A DNA stretch of 64,000 nucleotides from positions 3,842,001-3,906,000 of the forward strand of contig NZ_CP059903.1 of assembly GCF_014127485.1 (NCBI RefSeq). Direction: 5' to 3'. The notes under the pieces are model-generated. The model had not been told where the DNA came from. It saw nothing but the letters and a program-made list of their open reading frames with translations, and searched no databases. The DNA is from Nocardioides dongkuii. Lineage in GTDB: Bacteria; Actinomycetota; Actinomycetes; Propionibacteriales; Nocardioidaceae. This document shows positions 57,254 through 64,000 of the stretch, in pieces. The number at the start of each line of letters is the position of its first letter. The first letter of the stretch is position 1. The position numbers were made by a program, and so were the translations under genes.

Positions 57254-57871
57254 TCAGCCCCAAGGCTGGGTGGTGCCGGTGGGCAGCTCGCCCTGGCCCG
57301 GCTGCCCGCGCCGGGCGTACCACTCGTTGGCGCCGCCGGTGAAGAGCAGCACGATGACCGCGACCGCCGCGAGGAACGGGACCACGGAGACCACCGACCC
57401 GACCGTGGGCACGCAGACCAGGGCGGTGACCGCGGCGGAGACGACCAGCATGGTCCGGGCCACCTGCGAGCGGCGCATCGCCAGCACGGCGAGCACGAGC
57501 GCGACCAGCGCCCACAGCGCGAACGCCAGCGTCGTGACGATCACGATCGTGGCCAGCTCGTCGCCGGTGAAGTCCCGGATGTTCTCCTGGCGCAGCTGCT
57601 TCTCGATCTCGGAGACCATGTCGTCGCGCAGCACCAGCATCATCAGTGCGACCCCGCCGAACAGCAGGAACGCCAGCGCCGACATCACGATCGTCGTGAT
57701 CGCGGCCGCCGTGACGGTGCCCGGACGCCGGTCAGGGTCGCCCGACGGCGCCGGCGGGCCGCCGTACGGCGGGGTCGGCTGCTGGCCGTAGGGGGACGAC
57801 GACTGGCCGTACGGCTGCTGGCCGTACGGCTGCTGGCCGTACGGCTGGTCCGGCGGGTTCGAGTCGCTCAT
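57254..57871 (-). CDS. small membrane protein with PYGQQ repeats
   Basis: This 205-aa protein has an N-terminal disordered region of three PYGQQ/PYGQS repeats plus Pro/Gly, then four hydrophobic segments (~residues 55-190) and WYARRG near the end. Similar Pro/Gln/Gly-rich membrane proteins are common in actinobacteria without a known role. Its C-terminal helix pair and WYARRG resemble the end of the next gene's product (RRWYAGRG), so the two are probably related. It follows that gene by 3 nt. Confidence 0.65.
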   Translation of the reverse strand: MSDSNPPDQPYGQQPYGQQPYGQSSSPYGQQPTPPYGGPPAPSGDPDRRPGTVTAAAITTIVMSALAFLLFGGVALMMLVLRDDMVSEIEKQLRQENIRDFTGDELATIVIVTTLAFALWALVALVLAVLAMRRSQVARTMLVVSAAVTALVCVPTVGSVVSVVPFLAAVAVIVLLFTGGANEWYARRGQPGQGELPTGTTQPWG

Positions 57872-57874
57872 ACC

Positions 57875-58990
57875 TCAGATCGTCCCACGACCGGCGTACC
57901 ACCGGCGGACCTCGGGACGCGCCAGGAGCGCGGTGGTCACCGCGCTCCCGATCATGGGGACGAGGAGCGGGAAGCTGCCGACCAGGACGCCGGCGAGGCA
58001 GCCCGCGCCCGCGACCGCCGCGGAGACCAGCAGCGCCACCCGGGCCCAGCCGGCCCGGCGGAACGCGAACCAGGCGAAGACGGCGGCGACCGTGCACCAG
58101 ACCACGAGGATCCCGGCCATCACGACCGTCGTGCCGACGAGCAGGTCCTCGGAGAGGTCCTCGGCCATCGCCGGCTCCTGGCGGCGCACCTCGTCCATGA
58201 CCAGGTCGGGGGTCAGCAGGATGACGACCGCGGTGAGCAGCATCCCCACCGCGACCAGCCCCGCGAAGGTCCAGGTCAGCGCGCACGCCCAGACCACCGC
58301 CGGGGGACGGCGCTCGGGCCCGCCGACCTGGGTCGGCTGCCCCGGCTGGCCGGGCCGGCCCAGGGCCTCGGGGTGCGCCGCGGCGGCGGTGCCGAACCCG
58401 GGGTAGGCGCGGGCCTCGCCCTGCGGCGGGACGACGACCTGCGGCTGCGACGCCCCGGCGCTCCCGTGGGCGACCGGCTCGCGCACGTGCTCGTGCGTGG
58501 CGTGCTCGTGCGTGACCTCCGCGGGGCGCGACTCGGGGGTCGCGCGCTCGGGCTCGCGGCGCTCGATGCCGTCGAACCAGTCGCGCGAGGGCTGCATCCA
58601 CAGCATCGCGACGGAGACCGCCACGACCGAGGACAGGAAGCCGCCCGCGACCAGCCCGGTGAGCAGCAGCGGCACCGCGAGCACCGAGAGCGCGATCCGC
58701 GCCGCCCGCGAGCGGCGCAGCACCTGGGTCCCCAGGATCACCGCCGCGGTGGCGCACGCCGCGGCGACCATCGACCCCACGCGCAGGATGTCGAGGACGC
58801 CGTTCACGCTCAGGCCGAGGCCCTCCCCGGGGGGATCGGCGAGGAAGTCCTCGACCGCCTCGCGGGTCTCCAGCGAGCGCAGCCCGGCGATCTGGTCGAA
58901 GACCGCGATGACCAGCAGCACCGACCCGGCCATGATGAGCGAGGCCGCGACGGTGACCTGGCGGGGACGGGTGCTGGCGGTGTCACTCAT
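57875..58990 (-). CDS. membrane protein with two hydrophobic modules and a His/Glu-rich linker
   Basis: This 371-aa protein has a first module of ~4 helices (residues ~10-130) and a linker with EHATHEHVREP and Pro/Gly stretches (~140-230). A second module of ~4 helices ends VRRWYAGRG. The second module resembles the whole hydrophobic part of the protein encoded next. I do not recognise a family beyond DUF4064-like. It is first of a two-gene unit, separated by 3 nt. Confidence 0.6.
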   Translation of the reverse strand: MSDTASTRPRQVTVAASLIMAGSVLLVIAVFDQIAGLRSLETREAVEDFLADPPGEGLGLSVNGVLDILRVGSMVAAACATAAVILGTQVLRRSRAARIALSVLAVPLLLTGLVAGGFLSSVVAVSVAMLWMQPSRDWFDGIERREPERATPESRPAEVTHEHATHEHVREPVAHGSAGASQPQVVVPPQGEARAYPGFGTAAAAHPEALGRPGQPGQPTQVGGPERRPPAVVWACALTWTFAGLVAVGMLLTAVVILLTPDLVMDEVRRQEPAMAEDLSEDLLVGTTVVMAGILVVWCTVAAVFAWFAFRRAGWARVALLVSAAVAGAGCLAGVLVGSFPLLVPMIGSAVTTALLARPEVRRWYAGRGTI

Positions 58991-59033
58991 GCGGCCATTC
59001 CACCAGAGCGGCCCTCACGGCCCGACAGCCGTG

Positions 59034-61640
59034 TCAGGCCGCTCCGACGGGCTGCCCCGCCGTGAGCACCAGCCCGTCGGGCCCGCGGTCGACGTGGACC
59101 GTGCCCCCGTCGACGACCTCGCCGGCGATCAGCATCCGCGCGAGCGCGTCGCCGATGGCGGACTGGATCAGGCGGCGCAGCGGCCGGGCGCCGTACGCCG
59201 GGTCGTAGCCGGTGTCGGCCAGCCAGCGCTTGGCCTCGTCGGTGACCTCGATGCTGATCCGGCGGACGGCGAGCCGCTTCTCCAGCAGCGCGAGCTGCAG
59301 GTCGACGATCCTGGTGAGGTCCTCGAGGGTCAGCGCGTCGAAGGTGACGATCTCGTCGAGCCGGTTGATGAACTCCGGCTTGAACGTCGCGCGGACCACC
59401 GCCATCACCGACTCGCGCCGCTTCTCGGGGTCGAGGAGCGGGTCGACCAGGAAGGCGGAGCCCAGGTTGCTGGTGAGCACCAGGATGGTGTTCCGGAAGT
59501 CGACCGTGCGGCCCTGGCCGTCGGTGAGCCGACCGTCGTCGAGCACCTGCAGCAGGATGTCGAAGACCTCGGGGTGGGCCTTCTCGACCTCGTCGAGCAG
59601 CACCACGGAGTACGGCCGGCGGCGCACCGCCTCGGTCAGCTGGCCGCCCTCGTCGTACCCGACGTAGCCGGGAGGGGCGCCGACGAGCCGGGCGACCGAG
59701 TGCTTCTCGGAGTACTCGCTCATGTCGATGCGGACGATCGCGCGCTCGTCGTCGAAGAGGAAGTCGGCCAGCGCCTTGGCCAGCTCGGTCTTGCCGGTGC
59801 CGGTGGGGCCGAGGAACAGGAACGAGCCGGTGGGCCGGTTGGGGTCGGCGATGCCGGCCCGCGACCGGCGTACGGCGTCGCTCACCGCGGTCACGGCGGC
59901 CCGCTGCCCGATCAGGCGCTGGCCGAGCTCGTCCTCCATCCGCAGCAGCTTGGCGGTCTCGCCCTGCAGCATCCGGCCGGTGGGGATGCCGGTCCAGGCC
60001 TCGACGACCTCGGCGATCTCCTCCGCCCCGACCTCGTCGCCGACGAGGGGCTCGACGTCGTCCTTCTCGGCGCTCGTGGACGCCTCGATCTGCCGCTCGA
60101 GCTCGGGGATCCGGCCGTAGAGGATCTCGCTGGCCTTGCCGAGGTCACCCTCGCGCTGGAGCCGCTCGGCCTCGATCCGCAGCTGGTCGAGCTGACGGCG
60201 CAGCTCGCCCTCGCCCTCCAGCGAGCCCTTCTCGCGCTCCCAGCGCGCCTCGAGCCCGCGCAGCTCCTCCTCGTGGTCGGCGAGGTCGGCGCGGAGCCGC
60301 TCCAGCCGGTCGCGCGAGGCCGGGTCGTTCTCCTTCTCGAGCGCGAACTGCTCCATCTTGAGCCGGTCGACCTGGCGGCGGAGCTGGTCGATCTCCTCGG
60401 GGGAGGACTCGATCTCCATCCGCAGCCGGGAGGCGGCCTCGTCGACGAGGTCGATCGCCTTGTCCGGCAGCTGCCGCCCGGTGATGTAGCGGTCGGAGAG
60501 GGTCGCGGCCGCGACCAGCGCGGAGTCGGTGATCCGGACGCCGTGGTGGGCCTCGTACTTCTCCTGGATCCCGCGCAGGATCTGGACGGTGTCCTCGACG
60601 CTGGGCTCGCCGACGAAGACCTGCTGGAAGCGGCGCTCCAGCGCGGGGTCCTTCTCGATCCGCTCGCGGTACTCGTCGAGGGTGGTGGCGCCGACCAGGT
60701 GCAGCTCGCCCCGCGCCAGCATCGGCTTGAGCATGTTGCCGGCGTCCATGGCGGAGTCGCCGCCGGCGCCCGCGCCGACGACGGTGTGCAGCTCGTCGAT
60801 GAAGGTGATGATCTGGCCGCCGGCGTCCTTGATCTCCTCGAGGACGGCCTTGAGCCGCTCCTCGAACTCGCCGCGGTACTTCGCGCCGGCGACCATCGCC
60901 GCCAGGTCGAGGCTGAGCACCCGGCGGCCCTTGAGCGAGTCGGGCACGTCGCCGGCGACCACCCGCTGGGCGAGCCCCTCGACGACCGCGGTCTTGCCGA
61001 CGCCGGGCTCGCCGATGAGCACCGGGTTGTTCTTGGTGCGGCGGCTGAGGACCTGGACCACGCGGCGGATCTCGGCGTCGCGGCCGATGACCGGGTCCAG
61101 GCGGCCCTCCTCGGCGGCGGCGGTGAGGTCCACGGAGTACTTCTCCAGCGCCTCGTACGTCGACTCGGCGTCCTCGCTGGTGACCCGGCGGTTGCCGCGG
61201 ACCGAGACCAGGCCCTCCCGCAGCACCTCCTCGGTCAGGCCGGCGTCGAGCAGCACCTTGCGGGCCGGGCTCTCGACGCTCGCGAGCGCGATCAGCAGGT
61301 GCTCGGTGGCGACGTACTCGTCGTTCATGCCGCGCGCGAGCTCCATGGACTTGGCGAGCACGCGGGTCAGGGCGGCCGAGGCGGCGGGCTGCTGGACGGT
61401 CGCGCCGCTCGCGGTCGGCAGGGCGTCGCGCACGGCGGCGGCCTCGCGCACCAGCGCCGTGGCGTCCGCCCCGGCGCGGGTGACCAGCGCCGCGGTGGTG
61501 CCGCCCTCCTGGAGCAGCAGCGCCACCAGCAGGTGGGCGGGCTCGGTGGTGGAGTTGCCGGCCGTCGTCGCGGCGAGCTGCGCGGCCTCGATCGCCTCGC
61601 GGCTGCGGGTCGTGAACTTGTCGGCACCGAACTGGCTCAT
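59034..61640 (-). CDS. clpB: ATP-dependent chaperone ClpB
   Basis: This 868-aa Hsp100 disaggregase has an N-terminal Clp repeat domain ([12 protein letters not shown]), AAA-1 with GEPGVGKT (~residue 200), the coiled-coil middle domain (~400-530), and AAA-2 with GPTGTGKT (~600) and DEVEKAHP. It works with DnaK/DnaJ to dissolve protein aggregates. The ATG has AGGAGAG 5 nt upstream. A perfect HAIR operator lies 64-90 nt upstream, predicting repression by HspR, encoded at 63356. Confidence 0.96.
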   Translation of the reverse strand: MSQFGADKFTTRSREAIEAAQLAATTAGNSTTEPAHLLVALLLQEGGTTAALVTRAGADATALVREAAAVRDALPTASGATVQQPAASAALTRVLAKSMELARGMNDEYVATEHLLIALASVESPARKVLLDAGLTEEVLREGLVSVRGNRRVTSEDAESTYEALEKYSVDLTAAAEEGRLDPVIGRDAEIRRVVQVLSRRTKNNPVLIGEPGVGKTAVVEGLAQRVVAGDVPDSLKGRRVLSLDLAAMVAGAKYRGEFEERLKAVLEEIKDAGGQIITFIDELHTVVGAGAGGDSAMDAGNMLKPMLARGELHLVGATTLDEYRERIEKDPALERRFQQVFVGEPSVEDTVQILRGIQEKYEAHHGVRITDSALVAAATLSDRYITGRQLPDKAIDLVDEAASRLRMEIESSPEEIDQLRRQVDRLKMEQFALEKENDPASRDRLERLRADLADHEEELRGLEARWEREKGSLEGEGELRRQLDQLRIEAERLQREGDLGKASEILYGRIPELERQIEASTSAEKDDVEPLVGDEVGAEEIAEVVEAWTGIPTGRMLQGETAKLLRMEDELGQRLIGQRAAVTAVSDAVRRSRAGIADPNRPTGSFLFLGPTGTGKTELAKALADFLFDDERAIVRIDMSEYSEKHSVARLVGAPPGYVGYDEGGQLTEAVRRRPYSVVLLDEVEKAHPEVFDILLQVLDDGRLTDGQGRTVDFRNTILVLTSNLGSAFLVDPLLDPEKRRESVMAVVRATFKPEFINRLDEIVTFDALTLEDLTRIVDLQLALLEKRLAVRRISIEVTDEAKRWLADTGYDPAYGARPLRRLIQSAIGDALARMLIAGEVVDGGTVHVDRGPDGLVLTAGQPVGAA

Positions 61641-61703
61641 CGTCTCTCCTGTGGTCGTGCTTCCTCGCAGGACGGGTTCCCCGTCCACCTCTTCAACGTG
61701 CCA

Positions 61704-61730
61704 AGAGTTGAGTCTGTTCCACTCAACTCT
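61704..61730. promoter_or_regulatory. HAIR element (HspR operator) upstream of clpB
   Basis: AGAGTTGAGT-N7-ACTCAACTCT has perfect 10-bp arms and contains TTGAGT-N7-ACTCAA, the core of the known HspR inverted repeat CTTGAGT-N7-ACTCAAG. It lies between clpB and the divergent molybdoenzyme gene. Confidence 0.9.
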
Positions 61731-61791
61731 GTGAGTCTAGGAGAACACCGGGCACGGCCCGGCGGGACCACCGGCACGGCACAATGGCCGC

Positions 61792-62406
61792 ATGCCCGTG
61801 ACCCGAGGATTCTTCGGCCGGCGCGACCGGCGCGAGCGCAGCCACCGGCTGCCGCCGGGGCAGTACGACGCCGGCGCCGACTGGCCGGTCCTGACCGCCG
61901 AGGCGACGCCCGTCATCCGCCCCGAGGACCACACGATGACCGTCGACGGGCTCGTCGAGCGGCCGACGACCTGGTCCTGGCCCGAGCTGCAGGCGCTGCC
62001 CGGGTCGTCGTACGCCGGGGACATCCACTGCGTCACCACCTGGTCGAAGCTCGGCACCCGGTTCGCCGGCGTCAGCGTGGACACCCTGCTCGAGGCCGCC
62101 GGCCCGCGCCCGGAGGCGGCGTACGTGATGGCGCACTCGACCACCGGCTACACCACCAACCTCCCGCTGGCCGACGTCACCGGCGGGCGGGCGTGGGTGG
62201 TCTGGGAGCACGAGGGCCGGCCGCTGCCGGTCGAGCACGGCGGGCCCGCCCGGCTGCTGGTGCCGCACCTGTACTTCTGGAAGTCCGCCAAGTGGGTCAC
62301 CCGGCTGGAGCTGATGGCCCGCGACCGGCCCGGGTTCTGGGAGCAGAACGGCTACCACGACCGCGGCGACCCCTGGCTGGAGCAGCGCTACCAGGGCGAC
62401 CCGTGA
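61792..62406 (+). CDS. molybdopterin-dependent oxidoreductase (MsrP/sulfite-oxidase fold), cytoplasmic
   Basis: This 204-aa protein has the oxidoreductase molybdopterin domain. The molybdenum-ligand cysteine lies in GDIHCVTTWSKLGTRFAGV. It lacks the Tat signal of periplasmic MsrP (YedY) and the C-terminal dimer domain of sulfite oxidase, so it is a minimal, soluble form. The next gene, coupled by GTGA, is an FAD/NAD(P) reductase that could supply electrons. The substrate is unknown. CACAAT 6 nt before the ATG is a likely leaderless -10. Confidence 0.87.
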   Translation: MPVTRGFFGRRDRRERSHRLPPGQYDAGADWPVLTAEATPVIRPEDHTMTVDGLVERPTTWSWPELQALPGSSYAGDIHCVTTWSKLGTRFAGVSVDTLLEAAGPRPEAAYVMAHSTTGYTTNLPLADVTGGRAWVVWEHEGRPLPVEHGGPARLLVPHLYFWKSAKWVTRLELMARDRPGFWEQNGYHDRGDPWLEQRYQGDP

Positions 62407-63101
62407 CCACTGCTCCCGCCGGACCCTGGACCACCGGCCGGATCGCCGAGGTCGAGCGGCCCACCGACCGGCTGGTGCGGCTGCGGCTCGAGGTCGCCGA
62501 CCGCGTCGACCACCTCCCGGGGCAGCACTACGTGGTCCGGCTGCGGGCGCCCGACGGCTACACCGCGCAGCGCTCGTACTCGGTCGCCTCCGACCCCGTC
62601 GACCCGCTGCTGGAGCTGATGGTCGAGTGCCTGCCCGACGGCGAGGTGTCCTCGTTCCTGCACGACGAGGCCCGGGTCGGGGACGTCCTGGAGCTGCGCG
62701 GCCCGATCGGCGGCTGGTTCACCTGGACCGGCGAGGTGCCGGCCATCGGGATCGCGGGCGGCTCCGGCGTGGTGCCCCTCGTCGCGATGCTGCGGTACGC
62801 CGACCGGCTCGGGCTCGCGGACCGGCTGCGGGTCGTCGCCGTCGGCCGGACGTACGCCGACCTGCCGTACGCCGCGGAGCTGGAGCGGCGCGGCGCGTTC
62901 CTGGCGCTCACCCGGGAGAACCACCACGACCGGGTGGCGCACCCGCCGTACCCCGACGAGCTCGCGCCGCTGGTCGACGGCGTGGAGCGGGCCTACGTCT
63001 GCGGGTCGGTCGGGTTCGCGTCGTTCGCGACCCGGCTGCTGGGCGAGGTGGGCGTCCTCGCCCGGACGATCCGGGTCGAGCAGTTCGGCGCGACCGGGTG
63101 A
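62403..63101 (+). CDS. ferredoxin-NADP reductase-type FAD/NAD(P) oxidoreductase
   Basis: This 232-aa flavoprotein has the FAD motif QRSYSVAS, the NAD(P) glycine loop AGGSGVVPLV and the terminal CGSVGFASFA. No 2Fe-2S ferredoxin domain is attached. The GTG start overlaps the molybdoenzyme stop as GTGA, so the pair is a two-component system in which this reductase probably passes electrons to the molybdenum centre. Confidence 0.88.
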   Translation: MTTAPAGPWTTGRIAEVERPTDRLVRLRLEVADRVDHLPGQHYVVRLRAPDGYTAQRSYSVASDPVDPLLELMVECLPDGEVSSFLHDEARVGDVLELRGPIGGWFTWTGEVPAIGIAGGSGVVPLVAMLRYADRLGLADRLRVVAVGRTYADLPYAAELERRGAFLALTRENHHDRVAHPPYPDELAPLVDGVERAYVCGSVGFASFATRLLGEVGVLARTIRVEQFGATG

Positions 63102-63105
63102 CCGC

Positions 63106-63111
63106 TACGGT
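63106..63111 (+). promoter_or_regulatory. -10 hexamer TACGGT, leaderless start of small ORF
   Basis: TACGGT ends 6 nt before the ATG at 63118. Confidence 0.45.
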
Positions 63112-63117
63112 CTGCCC

Positions 63118-63333
63118 ATGACCAGGGACCGTGAGACCGCCGAGGCCGAGCTCGTCTGGGGCACCGCGCAGCGACTGTGGGAGGAGACCGGCGCGCCGGT
63201 CACCGACACCACCATCGCCCACGAGAGCGGCATCGAGCTGGCGACGGTCCGCGAGTGGCTCGACCAGGCCGCCCTGCGGCTCGAAGTCACCCGGGACGGC
63301 GAGTCCCGCACCGTCCTCGCCCCGGTGCGCTGA
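63118..63333 (+). CDS. small hypothetical protein, 71 aa
   Basis: I do not recognise a family. The sequence reads as three or four helices with a possible winged-HTH-like order (TIAHESGIELATVREWLDQAALRLEV). It is acidic and soluble. It follows the flavin reductase by 16 nt on the same strand and is convergent with hspR (22 nt). A -10 hexamer just before its ATG supports independent expression. Confidence 0.6.
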   Translation: MTRDRETAEAELVWGTAQRLWEETGAPVTDTTIAHESGIELATVREWLDQAALRLEVTRDGESRTVLAPVR

Positions 63334-63355
63334 CCTCGCCCCTCGACCGGCGGCG

Positions 63356-63787
63356 TCAGCGGCCCCGGCGCCAGACCACGAGCGACTGCCCGGGGTCGGG
63401 ACGGCGGAGCACGGGGAGCTTGCTGGGCGGGGCCTCGGCACGCCGGGCGGTCAGCGCCCGGCGCAGGGCGTCGCGGGTGGCGTCGAGCTCGGCCGCCAGC
63501 TCGCGGTTGCGCGCGGTGAGCGCCTCGACCCGGCTCTGCAGGTCGAGCACCCGGCGCACCCCCTCGATGCCGATGCCGGCCGAGGTGAGCTCGGAGATCT
63601 CCCGGAGCCGCTCGATGTCGCGCTGGGAGTAGCGCCGGCCGCCGCCCCCGGTGCGGCCCGGGGTGATCAGCCCGAGCCGCTCGTAGGTGCGCAGCGTCTG
63701 CGGGTGCAGCCCGCTGAGCTCGGCCGCCACGCTGATCACGAACACCGCGGCGTCCGGGCCGGGGCTCTCGAACGGGCGGCGCGGCAT
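63356..63787 (-). CDS. hspR: heat-shock repressor HspR (MerR family)
   Basis: This 143-aa MerR-type regulator has the winged helix VAAELSGLHPQTLRTYERLGLITPGRTGGGGRRYSQRDIERL and a following coiled coil. In actinobacteria HspR binds HAIR sites with DnaK as co-repressor and controls dnaK and clpB. Its ATG overlaps the dnaJ stop (TGATG), placing it as the last gene of a dnaK-type operon. A HAIR box lies upstream of clpB in this window. Confidence 0.94.
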   Translation of the reverse strand: MPRRPFESPGPDAAVFVISVAAELSGLHPQTLRTYERLGLITPGRTGGGGRRYSQRDIERLREISELTSAGIGIEGVRRVLDLQSRVEALTARNRELAAELDATRDALRRALTARRAEAPPSKLPVLRRPDPGQSLVVWRRGR

Positions 63788-64000
63788 CAGGACCCGGCCT
63801 GCTCGAACAGGTTGGCCCGCAGCGGCGTGCCGGCCATCGCCTCCCGGTAGGCCTCGACGGCGGCCCGCGCCCGCTCCTGCAGGTGCGCGGGGACCTGCAC
63901 CTTGACGGTGGCGAGCAGGTCGCCCCGGGTGCCGTCGGCGCGCGTCGAGCCCTTGCCGCGCACCCGGAAGGTGCGCCCGTCGGGCGTGCCAGCCGGCAGC
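63787..64000 (-). CDS. dnaJ: chaperone DnaJ, C-terminal part (gene continues beyond the window)
   Basis: The last ~70 residues are visible: PDGRTFRVRGKG, GDLLATVKVQVP and a helical end ANLFEQAGS, which match the C-terminal substrate-binding domain of actinobacterial DnaJ. The 5' part, and presumably grpE and dnaK, lie to the right of the window. Its stop overlaps hspR by one base. Confidence 0.9.
   Translation of the reverse strand, partial: LPAGTPDGRTFRVRGKGSTRADGTRGDLLATVKVQVPAHLQERARAAVEAYREAMAGTPLRANLFEQAGS

Noticed and set aside
57790..57855. Short tandem DNA repeat as a regulatory element
   Set aside because: The 15-bp repeats encode the in-frame PYGQQ repeats of the membrane protein.

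Overview
The window is a very GC-rich (about 70% or more), densely packed actinobacterial chromosome segment. Family composition suggests Nocardioidaceae, most likely a Nocardioides-like organism: actinobacterial DUF3073, DUF3151 and DUF3817 proteins, a Streptomyces-type valine dehydrogenase, a class I lysyl-tRNA synthetase, a DUF222/HNH (13E12-type) gene with an actinobacterial LexA box, and an HspR/HAIR heat-shock circuit. The genus is inferred; no rRNA gene is present. About 60 genes are recognisable. I saw no tRNA, CRISPR array, complete insertion sequence or prophage.

Layout. 0-9.3 kb: a Tat-exported beta-propeller protein and an alpha/beta hydrolase. Next comes a divergent cluster for decaprenyl-phospho-arabinose metabolism: aftA and a histidine phosphatase on the minus strand, and ubiA (DPPR synthase), dprE1 and dprE2 on the plus strand. 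A P-loop GTPase follows. 9.6-14 kb: a large soluble hybrid histidine kinase translationally coupled to a leaderless paralogue of the first beta-propeller protein. 14-28 kb: vdh, DUF3073, purM-purF, a GAF histidine kinase, two peptidases, and purL with arfB and an esterase. 27.8-31.4 kb: a secreted DUF1906/peptidoglycan-binding protein, then a 212-bp tandem repeat array, a perfect LexA box and a DUF222-HNH gene broken by one amber codon. 31.4-42.3 kb: purS-purQ, purC, purD-purB and purA, mixed with lipid, stress and transport genes. 42.4-58 kb: lipid kinase, regulators, LysRS, a YeiH transporter with its LysR regulator, class II aldolase, a camelysin-like surface protein, SPOUT methyltransferase, two DedA proteins, pyrE, a DapC-like aminotransferase and two related membrane proteins. 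59-64 kb: clpB with a HAIR operator, an MsrP-like molybdoenzyme with its flavin reductase, and hspR plus the 3' end of dnaJ at the right edge.

How the genes work together. Nine purine genes (F, L, Q, S, M, C, B, D, A) and pyrE cover most of IMP/AMP synthesis and the OMP step; nearly all the purine genes lie on the minus strand in small units. The DPA cluster supplies the arabinose donor (UbiA, DprE1/DprE2) and one user of it (AftA). HspR, encoded at the right edge, is the expected repressor of clpB through the HAIR site.

Two signals run through the whole window. At least 18 genes have a TAnnnT hexamer ending 6-8 nt before the start codon and no Shine-Dalgarno sequence, which predicts leaderless mRNAs. 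A GTCGGCGCTTGTGT core repeat occurs six times in both orientations, and inverted copies flank the SOS-type HNH gene.
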